Positions 49,378-56,909 of a stretch of 64,000 bases of DNA are shown here, in pieces. A program made the translations under genes and the position numbers. The notes beneath the pieces were generated by a model, which worked only from the letters and a program-made list of their open reading frames with translations, ran no database searches and was not told the origin of the DNA. The DNA lies in contig JBBDWL010000049.1 of assembly GCA_040902895.1 (NCBI GenBank), forward strand, positions 62,001 through 126,000, in the 5' to 3' direction. The DNA comes from JALYRV01 sp040902895 (lineage in GTDB: Bacteria; Acidobacteriota; Vicinamibacteria; Vicinamibacterales; SCN-69-37). The stretch's first letter is position 1, and each line of letters begins with the position of its first letter.

Positions 49378-51696
49378 TTACAGTTCCAACCGTCGCAGAC
49401 GCAGTGCGTTCAGGATCACCGACACCGAGCTGAAGGTCATCGCCGCGCTCGCCCAAATCGGGCTGATGAGCGTTCCGGTGAAGGGATATAGCAGGCCCGC
49501 CGCCACCGGCACGCCGAGCATGTTGTAGACGAACGCCAGAAACAGATTCTGCCGGATGTTCTTCATCGTGGCGCCGCTGAGCGTGCGCGCGCGCGCGATA
49601 CCGCGCAGATCGCCCTGCACCAGCGTGATGCCGGCACTCTCCATGGCCACGTCAGTGCCCGTACCCATCGCAATGCCGACCGTGGCCTCGGCCAGCGCCG
49701 GCGCGTCATTGATGCCGTCGCCCGCCATCGCCACCGTGGCGCCGCGGCTTTGCAGCTCGCGGATGGCGTCGCGCTTCTCGGCAGGCAGCACCTCCGCGCG
49801 CACATCGTCGAGCCCCAGCGAGCGGCCGACGGCTTCGGCGGTGGTGCGGCTGTCGCCTGTGAGCATCACGACGCGCAGACCCTGGTGCTTCAGCAGGCGC
49901 AGCGCTTCAGCCGTGGATGGCTTGATGCGATCGGCCACGCCGAGCAGGCCCGCGGCCTCGCCGTCAATCGCGACGAAGATCACGGTCTGCGCCTGCTGAC
50001 GAAGCGCCTCGGCCTGCTGCGACAGCACTGACGTATCGACGCCCTTCTCCGTCAGGAAGCTCGACGTGCCGACAAACACGGTGCGGTTCCTGACCACGGC
50101 GGATACACCTCTGCCGGTCATTGAATCGAAACGATCGGCGTCGACAACCGGGACGCCGCGCTCTTTGGCGCCGCGCACGATCGCCGCAGCCAGCGGATGC
50201 TCGCTCGAGCGCTCTGCCGCCGCCGTCAGCTCCAGCAGCGTTTCCTCGTCAAAACCTCGCGTGGGACGCACGGTCACCAGGCTCGGCTTTCCTTCCGTGA
50301 TGGTGCCGGTCTTGTCGACGACGAGCGTGTCGACCTTCTCCATGCGCTCGAGCGCTTCGGCATGTCTGATGAGGACGCCGGCGGTTGCGCCGCGTCCGGT
50401 GCCAACCATGATGGCCATCGGCGTCGCAAGCCCCAGCGCACAGGGGCACGCGATGATCAGCACCGCCACGGCATTGACCAGACCGAGCGCATAGCGCGGC
50501 TCGGGCCCCCAGAGAGACCAGCCGATGAAGCTGAGCACCGCGACGACGATCACGGCGGGCACGAACCGGGCCGCCACCAGATCGGCAAGACGCTGGATTG
50601 GCGCGCGGCTGCGCTGCGCTTCCGACACCATCTTCACGATTTGCGCGAGCAGCGTATCGGCGCCGACCCGCTCCGCACGAAACACGACGCTGCCGGTGCC
50701 GTTGATGGTGCCGCCGGTGACCTTATCGCCCTGCGCCTTCGAGACCGGCATCGGCTCGCCGGTCACCATCGACTCGTCGATCGAGCTGCGGCCCTCCGTC
50801 ACGACACCATCGACCGGAATCTTTTCCCCAGGCCGCACACGGATCGAATCACCCACGACCACGCTGCTGATGGGAATGTCGTGTTCGCCGCCATCTCTCA
50901 GCACGCGCGCTGTCTTCGGCGCAAGGCCCAGCAACCCGCGGATGGCCGACGAGGTCTGGCTGCGCGCGCGCAACTCGAGCACCTGGCCGAGCAACACGAG
51001 GACGGTGATGACGGCGGCTGTGTCGAAGTACGTTTCGACTGCGCCGTGCATGTGAAAGCCGTCGGGGAATATTCCGGGCGCCAGCGTGGCCGCGGCGCTA
51101 TAGAAGAATGCGGCGCCGACGCCCATGCCGATCAGCGTGAACATGTTCGGCGATCGATTGACGATCGAGGCCCACATCCGCTCGAAGAACGGCCATCCGG
51201 CCCACCACACCACCGGCGCCGTGAGCACAAGCGCGATGACATTGGCCGTGCGGAGATCCAGCCGTCCGCCAAGTCCGGCGCCAAGCACCATGTCGGTCAT
51301 GGCCAGCAGAAACACGGGCGCCGTCAGTGCTGCCGCAATCTTGAGGCGGCGCGTCATGTCGACGAGCTCGTGGCTCGGCTGCTCCTCGAGCGTGACCGCG
51401 CGCGGTTCGAGCGCCATCCCGCAGATCGGACATGAGCCGGGCCCGATCTGCACGATCTCGGGATGCATGGGGCAGGTGTATTCCACTCCGTCCGCCGCTG
51501 GCGCCGCGGTCGCCGCGGGCGGTGTGGGCGCAGGTTTCGAATCCCCCAGATATCGCTCCGGGTCGGCGTCGAACTTCGCCTTACATCCTTTTCCGCAGAA
51601 GTAATAGGTCTGGCCCTGGTAAACGCTCGTGCCCGCGGCCTTTGCGGGGTCGATCGTCATACCGCAGACGACATCTTTGACTTTGGTGGGTTCCAT
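49378..51696 (-). CDS. Copper-type P1B-ATPase with N-terminal YHS and metal-binding domains
   Basis: The 772-residue ATPase exports Cu(I) or a similar metal. It has a YHS domain (VKDVVCGMTIDPAKAAGTSV, YYFCGKGCKAKFDADPERYL), then a heavy-metal-binding domain (YTCPMHPEIVQIGPGSCPICGMAL). The transmembrane CPC motif is in IIACPCALGLATP, the phosphorylation site is DKTGTITEG, and MTGDSRTTAEAVG and GDGINDAPALAEA follow. The YHS domain is added in place of the usual GMCxxC domain. Its ATG is only 8 nt after the 3' end of tRNA-Leu, with no Shine-Dalgarno sequence between them, so it is probably expressed from the tRNA transcript. Confidence 0.95.
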   Translation of the reverse strand: MEPTKVKDVVCGMTIDPAKAAGTSVYQGQTYYFCGKGCKAKFDADPERYLGDSKPAPTPPAATAAPAADGVEYTCPMHPEIVQIGPGSCPICGMALEPRAVTLEEQPSHELVDMTRRLKIAAALTAPVFLLAMTDMVLGAGLGGRLDLRTANVIALVLTAPVVWWAGWPFFERMWASIVNRSPNMFTLIGMGVGAAFFYSAAATLAPGIFPDGFHMHGAVETYFDTAAVITVLVLLGQVLELRARSQTSSAIRGLLGLAPKTARVLRDGGEHDIPISSVVVGDSIRVRPGEKIPVDGVVTEGRSSIDESMVTGEPMPVSKAQGDKVTGGTINGTGSVVFRAERVGADTLLAQIVKMVSEAQRSRAPIQRLADLVAARFVPAVIVVAVLSFIGWSLWGPEPRYALGLVNAVAVLIIACPCALGLATPMAIMVGTGRGATAGVLIRHAEALERMEKVDTLVVDKTGTITEGKPSLVTVRPTRGFDEETLLELTAAAERSSEHPLAAAIVRGAKERGVPVVDADRFDSMTGRGVSAVVRNRTVFVGTSSFLTEKGVDTSVLSQQAEALRQQAQTVIFVAIDGEAAGLLGVADRIKPSTAEALRLLKHQGLRVVMLTGDSRTTAEAVGRSLGLDDVRAEVLPAEKRDAIRELQSRGATVAMAGDGINDAPALAEATVGIAMGTGTDVAMESAGITLVQGDLRGIARARTLSGATMKNIRQNLFLAFVYNMLGVPVAAGLLYPFTGTLISPIWASAAMTFSSVSVILNALRLRRLEL

Positions 51697-51704
51697 GAAT
51701 GAGT

Positions 51705-51792
51705 TGGTGCCGGGGGTGGGGATCGAACCCACATGGCCTTTTGGGCCAGGGGATTTTAAGTCCCCAGCGTCTGCCAGTTCCGCCACCCCGGC
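51705..51792 (-). tRNA. tRNA-Leu (UAA anticodon)
   Basis: The minus strand folds as a class II tRNA: acceptor stem GCCGGGG/CCCCGGC, D arm GCGG-AACTGGCAGA-CGC, anticodon arm GGGGA-CTTAAAA-TCCCC with anticodon TAA, long variable arm TGGCCCAAAAGGCCA, and T arm GTGGG-TTCGATC-CCCAC. The discriminator is A and the CCA end is encoded (51705-51707). The long variable arm and anticodon identify tRNA-Leu. Confidence 0.97.
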
Positions 51793-51856
51793 GGGTTCCT
51801 CCGAGTTTAGCGTGGGTTCGCGCTGCGTGGACGAACCTAGTGCTATGCTCCGCGGC

Positions 51857-52018
51857 ATGGCTACCTACCTCGGAACGCGTTCGCTCGGCATGCTGCTGCT
51901 TGGGATTTACCTGGTGCTGGTTGGCATCATGGGTCTCGTCACGACGCTGGCGATACCGCCCATCGTGCTGGCGGTGCTGGCGCTCGTCGCGGGCATCCTG
52001 ATTCTGATCGGGCGCTAG
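51857..52018 (+). CDS. Small two-helix membrane protein
   Basis: The 53-residue protein has two hydrophobic helices (MLLLGIYLVLVGIMGLV, and IVLAVLALVAGILILIGR) linked by TTLAIPP, and a short N-terminal lead MATYLGTRSLG. No function is recognised. A start 12 nt upstream (MLRG) is also possible. It is followed immediately by the 9-bp tandem repeat array. Confidence 0.6.
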   Translation: MATYLGTRSLGMLLLGIYLVLVGIMGLVTTLAIPPIVLAVLALVAGILILIGR

Positions 52019-52020
52019 TC

Positions 52021-52101
52021 GAGTAAGTCGAGTAAGTCGAGTAAGTCGAGTAAGTCGAGTAAGACGAGTAAGAGAAGTAAGGGCAGTAAGGGCAGTAAGG
52101 A
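52021..52101. repeat. Second GAGTAAGTC tandem array
   Basis: Nine 9-bp units: four GAGTAAGTC (52021-52056), GAGTAAGAC, GAGTAAGAG, AAGTAAGGG and two CAGTAAGG(G/A). The first part is identical to the array after groL (111-155). It starts 2 nt after the stop codon of the small membrane protein gene. Confidence 0.9.
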
Positions 52102-52102
52102 A

Positions 52103-52626
52103 TCAGTGGATCGTCGACGTTCCCGGCAGAATGGGCATCGTCTGCCGTTTCAATGCGCTNNNNNNNNNNNNNNNNNNNNNNNNNNNNNNNNNNNNNNNNN
52201 NNNNNNNNNNNNNNNNNNNNNNNNNNNNNNNNNNNNNNNNNNNNNNNNNNNNNNNNNNNAGTGGATCGTCGACGTTCCCGGCAGAATGGGCATCGTCTGC
52301 CGTTTCAATGCGCTCGTGATGAGGGCGTCGAGCTGCTGCTGGTCGGCATCGAAGGGTCCGGCCACGGCGGCGCCCATCGGAATCTCGATGGCGATGACGA
52401 CGCCGCCTTCGGCGGGTTCGACGATCCAGCTGAATCCGCGGAGCGCGACCGGCCGCGGCTCGTCTGAGTCAGGATTGCGGGCGCGATCGATGGCGCGCAG
52501 GATGCCGCGCAGCACGTCTTCGACTTCGCATTCCGTCCAGGCGCGCGGCGGCGTGGCGTTACTGACGATTTCGGTCACGGCACGATCGCGTTCCCGGAGC
52601 ACGACTTCCACGGTGTAACTCGTCAC
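52103..52626 (-). CDS. Small protein of unknown function, interrupted by the assembly gap
   Basis: The coding part 52260-52626 reads MTSYTVEVVLRERDRAVTEI and on to QTMPILPGTSTIH. If the 55-nt duplicate flanking the N run is merged, the frame continues into the left copy and ends at a TGA (52103-52105), giving 122 residues. It is rich in charged residues and beta-alpha elements with no known motif. Its GTG at 52626 is 2 nt after the stop of the hydratase gene, so the two genes are probably coupled. Confidence 0.65.
52105..52159. repeat. Left copy of a 55-base duplicate bordering the N gap
   Basis: The 55 bases at 52105-52159 are identical to 52260-52314 on the other side of 100 Ns. The length is typical of a k-mer overlap between contig ends, so this is most likely one sequence written twice by a scaffolder. 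Confidence 0.9.
52160..52259. other. Assembly gap (100 Ns)
   Basis: Exactly 100 Ns mark a scaffold join of nominal length. The identical 55-nt ends on either side indicate that there is probably no missing sequence. Confidence 0.95.
52260..52314. repeat. Right copy of the 55-base duplicate bordering the N gap
   Basis: Identical to 52105-52159 over its full length. Sequence beyond both copies differs, as expected for overlapping contig ends. Confidence 0.9.
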
Positions 52627-52628
52627 GG

Positions 52629-53396
52629 CTACGTATCCTTCCAGCGCGGCGGGCGTTTCTCGACGAAGGCCCGGATGCCTTCCGCGGCATCCTCGGTCGA
52701 CATCAGGTCCTTCAAGTATAGCTGCTCGATTCGCGGCAGCAGGCGCTCGATCGCGTCGTGGGCGGTGAGCCTGAGGGCGCGCACGGCGTGGCGCAGCGCG
52801 GCGGCCGAGTGCGGCGCCAGGTGACGCGCGAACCAGTTTTCAACGGCCGCGTCGAGCAGATCGGCGGGAGCCGTCAGTGTGATGAGGCCCGCCTGCGTCC
52901 ACTCCTCCACCGGCTGTGGCGCGCCGGTGAGGGCGGCGCGTGCCGCGCGCGCGTACCCGGCCTTCAGCGGCAGCAGCACGCTGCCGACCGGCGGCAGCAC
53001 GCCGAGCGCGATCTCGGGCAGCGCGAACGACGATCCGCTGGCCGCCATGATGAAATCGCATGCGAGCGCGAGCTCGAAGCCGCCGCCGAGACATCGGCCC
53101 TGCACGACGGCGGCGGTCGCGGCCGGCAGCGCGAGCATCTCGCGCACGAGCTCGTGCATCTCGGGCAGCGCGTGCTCGATCTCGCCAGGCGCGTGCTCGG
53201 GCACGCTGGCGCCGAAGCTGAAGTCGGGGCCGTCCGAGGCAAGGGTGACGAGTTTCAGTCGCGGCGCGCGGCTGACATCCTCGAATGCGGCCCGCAGGCC
53301 GATCATGATCTCACGCGTGAGAATGTTGCCTTTGGGATGCGAGAACCGCAGCGCGGCGCGCGATCCCGTCTCGTCAAACGCGATCGAGACCGGCAT
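52629..53396 (-). CDS. Enoyl-CoA hydratase/isomerase family protein (cyclohexadienoyl-CoA hydratase-like)
   Basis: The 255-residue crotonase-fold protein has the sequence RFSHPKGNILTREIMIGLRA, DGPDFSFGASVPEHAPGEIE and the oxyanion-hole region VQGRCLGGGFELALACDF. The phrase FSFGASVPEH and the start with HPKGNILT strongly resemble dienecarbonyl-CoA hydratases of anaerobic benzoyl-CoA degradation rather than ordinary crotonases. Catalytic glutamates are not evident at the usual FAMPEI position; LPEIALGV is seen instead. No other aromatic-degradation genes are nearby, so the substrate is uncertain. The ATG overlaps the upstream gene by 23 nt. Confidence 0.8.
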   Translation of the reverse strand: MPVSIAFDETGSRAALRFSHPKGNILTREIMIGLRAAFEDVSRAPRLKLVTLASDGPDFSFGASVPEHAPGEIEHALPEMHELVREMLALPAATAAVVQGRCLGGGFELALACDFIMAASGSSFALPEIALGVLPPVGSVLLPLKAGYARAARAALTGAPQPVEEWTQAGLITLTAPADLLDAAVENWFARHLAPHSAAALRHAVRALRLTAHDAIERLLPRIEQLYLKDLMSTEDAAEGIRAFVEKRPPRWKDT

Positions 53397-55554
53397 GCAG
53401 TTCCTCGGGACTGGTGACAGGTGCGTTGCAGGTGAAATCGCGGCATACGTACGCGGTGGCGACGCCGCCGCGCATCGACATGCCCGCCATCCACGGCAGA
53501 AGCGCGCTGAGCGCCTCCTGATTCGCCGGATCGACCGCGATGTGGGCCGCGAACGGCAGATACCGCGATGCCGCGGCCTCATGCAGCGCACGTGTGTCGC
53601 TGCGGCCGGCGGGTCCGACGATCACGATCTGCGTGAAGGCCGCGTGCCGCGCCGACAGGACGGACGCCAGAAACGGCACGACGCGCGCCACGCGTCCCAG
53701 GTTTGGACCGAAGCGCGCGAGCGCTTTGTCCGCGCGGTCGAAGGCGTCCCGCGCGCCGGTGAGGTGGGCGATGACCAGCTCGTTCATCGCGGCCACCGAT
53801 CCGGCCGACGGTTCGGCGCCGTCGTAATCCTCTTTCATCCGCAGCAGCAGCTCGGGATCCTGCCCCGACGTGCTGAACCACCCGCCCGCCTCGTCATCCG
53901 CGAACAGCGCATGCTGCCGCTCGCGCAGCCGCAGCGCCCATTCGAGCCATTCGGCGGCGCCGGTGGTCTGGAACAACTCCAACAGCCCGAACACCATCGA
54001 GGCGTAGTCTTCGCAATAGCCGTCGATCGCCGCCTCGCCGTCGCGATAGCGCCGCAGCAGCATCTGTCGATCGCCATTCCACAACAGGGTGCGGATTGAC
54101 GCGGCCGCGCGGGCCGCGGCCTCGCGCCATGACCCGGCGCGCGGATCGGACGGCAGCACGCGCGCGGCCCTGGCGAAGGCCGCAATCATCAGGCCGTTCC
54201 AGGCGCTGAGGACTTTGTCATCGAGATGCGGGCGCGGCCGTCGCGCCCGCACGGCAAGCAGCGCCTGGCGCGCGCGCGCGAGCGCCTCGGATACGGCGCC
54301 GTCGCTCAGCGATAGACGAATCGCAATGTCTTCGATCGGCTCAGCGACATAGAGCACGTTCTGGCCCGCGAGCTCGCCATGCGGATCCTCCAGCGCGTTG
54401 CCGTCAGGCTCAATCCCGAACCGGCGCTTGACGACGGGAAAGTCAGTGCCCGTGACTTCCGCGATTTCGGCCTGGCTCCAGGTGTAAAACGCGCCTTCCA
54501 CCTTCGTGGCGTGCGCCGCTTCGGCGGACACGTCTGCGTGAGGTTGACCCGCCATAGCGCCGTCAGGCGCGACGGCGGGAATACTGTCGGCATCTTCAGC
54601 CGAATAGAACGCGCCGCTGGAATCCGTCAGCTGATCGCCCACATAGGCGAGCGTGCCGGCGGCGACGTCCGCGAAGAACGGCTCGCGCGCCGCCTGCGAT
54701 GCTTCGAGACAGGCGAGCACGAGTTGCGACTGGTCGTACAGCATCTTCTCGAAATGTGGCACGCGCCACTTGGCGTCGACCGAGTACCGGTGGAAGCCGC
54801 CGCCAAGCTGATCGTGCATGCCGCCGAGCGCCATCGCGCGCAGCGTCGCCGACGTCATGTCGAGCGCCGATTGATTGCCGGTCCGCGCATGTTCGCGCAA
54901 CAGGAACAGGAGCTCTGATGGCCGCGGGAACTTCGGCGCGCCGCCGAAGCCGCCGTGCTGTGCGTCGAATGACGATCGCCATGCGTCGAGCGCCGCGTCG
55001 AGCGCATGAGCCGGCGCGACGCTCTGGGATCCGGCCGGTGCCGAGATCGGTGACGCGCTCTGGCGCAGCCGATCGGTCAGCACGGCGGCGGCTTCGGTCA
55101 CGCGAGGACGCTCGTCGCGCCACACGCGCATGATCTCGCGCAGCACGTCGATGAACCCGGGACGGCCCCAGCGCGAGTCGGGCGGAAAGTACGTGCCGCC
55201 GAAAAACGGCTGCAGGTCTGGCGTGAGAAACACGCTCATCGGCCAGCCGCCGCTGCCGGTCGTCGCCTGCACGAACGCCATGTAGACGCGATCGACGTCG
55301 GGCCGCTCCTCACGATCGACCTTGATCGAGACGAACCCGTCGTTCAACACGTTCGCGATCGCATCGCTCTCGAACGACTCGCGCTCCATCACATGACACC
55401 AGTGGCATGTCGAATAGCCGATCGAGAGAAAGATCGGCTTGTCTTCAGTGCGGGCCTTCGCAAACGCCTCGGCGTTCCACGCATGCCAGTCGACCGGATT
55501 GTGCTGATGCTGGAGCAGATACGGGCTGCGCTCGCGCGCGAGACGGTTCGCCAT
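53374..55554 (-). CDS. YyaL/SSP411-type protein with N-terminal thioredoxin-like domain
   Basis: The 726-residue protein begins RERSPYLLQHQHNPVDWHAW, with CHWCHVMERESF holding the CxxC of the DUF255 thioredoxin-like domain, and DRVYMAFVQATTGSGGWPMSVFLTP. The rest resembles an (alpha/alpha)6 barrel (GAPKFPRPSELLFLLRE, MLYDQSQLVLACLEA). Family members (bacterial YyaL, eukaryotic SPATA20) have no settled function; a redox or sugar-related role is guessed. Start ATG at 55554. It shares its 3' end with the hydratase gene. Confidence 0.92.
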   Translation of the reverse strand: MANRLARERSPYLLQHQHNPVDWHAWNAEAFAKARTEDKPIFLSIGYSTCHWCHVMERESFESDAIANVLNDGFVSIKVDREERPDVDRVYMAFVQATTGSGGWPMSVFLTPDLQPFFGGTYFPPDSRWGRPGFIDVLREIMRVWRDERPRVTEAAAVLTDRLRQSASPISAPAGSQSVAPAHALDAALDAWRSSFDAQHGGFGGAPKFPRPSELLFLLREHARTGNQSALDMTSATLRAMALGGMHDQLGGGFHRYSVDAKWRVPHFEKMLYDQSQLVLACLEASQAAREPFFADVAAGTLAYVGDQLTDSSGAFYSAEDADSIPAVAPDGAMAGQPHADVSAEAAHATKVEGAFYTWSQAEIAEVTGTDFPVVKRRFGIEPDGNALEDPHGELAGQNVLYVAEPIEDIAIRLSLSDGAVSEALARARQALLAVRARRPRPHLDDKVLSAWNGLMIAAFARAARVLPSDPRAGSWREAAARAAASIRTLLWNGDRQMLLRRYRDGEAAIDGYCEDYASMVFGLLELFQTTGAAEWLEWALRLRERQHALFADDEAGGWFSTSGQDPELLLRMKEDYDGAEPSAGSVAAMNELVIAHLTGARDAFDRADKALARFGPNLGRVARVVPFLASVLSARHAAFTQIVIVGPAGRSDTRALHEAAASRYLPFAAHIAVDPANQEALSALLPWMAGMSMRGGVATAYVCRDFTCNAPVTSPEELHAGLDRV

Positions 55555-55609
55555 GCGGCTGTCTTCATGCTAACTGCCGCCCCGAACACCGGCAAGCTAC
55601 AATTGCCGC

Positions 55610-56155
55610 ATGAGTCTGCGCCTCCAGGGCAAGCGGGTCGCCTTGCTCGTCGAAGACGATTTCGAAGACTACGAGCTCACAGGCCCTTTCGACGCGCTCA
55701 AAGCCGAAGGCGCGGATGTCGTCATCGTCGGGCCCGCGGCCGGCAGACAGTTCCGCGGTAAAAAGGGCGAAGCGACGGTGACATCGGACGTGGCCGCGAG
55801 CGCCGCGCGGGTGAACGACTTCGACGCGCTGGTGATTCCGGGCGGCTATGCGCCCGACAAGATGCGATTGCGTCACGCGATGGTGGACCTGGCGCGCGAC
55901 TTCGTCGAATCGGGCAAACCGGTCGCGGCCATCTGCCATGGGCCGCAGCTGCTCATCAATGCCAACGTCCTTCGCGGCCGCACGCTCACCTGTTGGCCCT
56001 CGATCGCCATCGACGTCAAGAACGCGGGCGGCCTGTACGTGGATCGCCCGGCCGTGCGCGACGGCAACCTGATTACATCGCGCAAGCCCGACGACGTGCC
56101 CTTCTTCAACGAGGCAATCATCGCCGCCCTGAGTCCCGGCGCCGATGCCGACTGA
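55610..56155 (+). CDS. DJ-1/PfpI-family protein
   Basis: The 181-residue protein has the flavodoxin-like fold with the nucleophile elbow AICHGPQLL (Cys) and the acid site in VALLVEDDFEDYELTGP, where a Glu precedes the catalytic Cys by sequence. Such proteins act as deglycases/glyoxalases or stress chaperones. The stop overlaps the ABC ATPase start by 11 nt. The divergent YyaL gene starts 56 nt upstream. Confidence 0.9.
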   Translation: MSLRLQGKRVALLVEDDFEDYELTGPFDALKAEGADVVIVGPAAGRQFRGKKGEATVTSDVAASAARVNDFDALVIPGGYAPDKMRLRHAMVDLARDFVESGKPVAAICHGPQLLINANVLRGRTLTCWPSIAIDVKNAGGLYVDRPAVRDGNLITSRKPDDVPFFNEAIIAALSPGADAD

Positions 56156-56909
56156 CCTCGCCATCGAGACGCACGGCCTGACGCGCGCGTTCGGCGACCT
56201 GCGCGCCGTCGACGGCATCGACCTCGCCGTGCCGGCCGGGTCGTTCTTCGGTTTTCTTGGACCGAACGGCGCCGGCAAGAGCACGACCATCAAGTGCCTG
56301 ACCGGTCTGCTCCGCCCGACGGCCGGCACGATGCGCATTCTCGGCATCGATCCGCTGGCCGATCCGATTGCGGTCAAGAAACAGGTTGGCGTCTTACCCG
56401 AAGATCTCGCGCTGTTCGATCGGCTCACGGCCGTCGAGACACTGACGTTTGTCGGCCGCGTGCATGCGCTTCCAGGCGCCACAATCGACAGCCGCACGAG
56501 CGAACTGCTCGAGCTGATGTCGTTGACGGGCGCGCGCAACGATCTGGTCGCCGACTTCTCGCACGGCATGCGCAAGAAGCTCGCGCTTGCCGCGGCCCTG
56601 CTGCCCGCGCCGCGCCTGTTGTTCCTGGATGAGCCCTTCGAGGGCATCGACGCGCTCGCGTCGCGGCAGATCAAAGATCTGCTGCACGCGTTCGTCGGGC
56701 GCGGGGGCACGATCTTCCTGACCTCGCACATCCTCGAGATCGTCGAGCGGCTCTGCGATCACATTGGCGTCATTGCGAACGGACGCATGGTCGCGCAGGG
56801 CACACTGGCCTCGCTGCGCGAAGGGCGCGCCGGCCAGTCGCTCGAGCAGTTGTTCGTCGGCCTCATCGGCGGTCCCGCCGAAACCTCCATCGCGCTCGAC
56901 TGGCTCTGA
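56145..56909 (+). CDS. ABC transporter ATP-binding protein (exporter type)
   Basis: The 254-residue ATPase has Walker A GPNGAGKSTT, the Q loop LPEDLALFDRLT, the signature SHGMRKKLALAAALL (a divergent LSxG form) and Walker B LLFLDEPFEGID with the H loop TSHIL. This set is typical of ABC-2-type exporters. The ATG overlaps the PfpI stop region and the stop overlaps the permease ATG (ATGA). The substrate is unknown. Confidence 0.92.
   Translation: MPTDLAIETHGLTRAFGDLRAVDGIDLAVPAGSFFGFLGPNGAGKSTTIKCLTGLLRPTAGTMRILGIDPLADPIAVKKQVGVLPEDLALFDRLTAVETLTFVGRVHALPGATIDSRTSELLELMSLTGARNDLVADFSHGMRKKLALAAALLPAPRLLFLDEPFEGIDALASRQIKDLLHAFVGRGGTIFLTSHILEIVERLCDHIGVIANGRMVAQGTLASLREGRAGQSLEQLFVGLIGGPAETSIALDWL

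Noticed and set aside
51705..51792. tRNA with long variable arm as tRNA-Sec or tRNA-Ser
   Set aside because: The anticodon is TAA and the acceptor stem is 7 bp, so it is tRNA-Leu. No tRNA-Sec was found in the window.
52021..52101. Tandem repeat array as CRISPR
   Set aside because: Units of 9 bp are contiguous without spacers, and there are no cas genes.
52105..52314. 55-nt duplicate as target-site duplication or real direct repeat
   Set aside because: It touches an N run on both sides with nothing else between the copies, which is the pattern of overlapping contigs.
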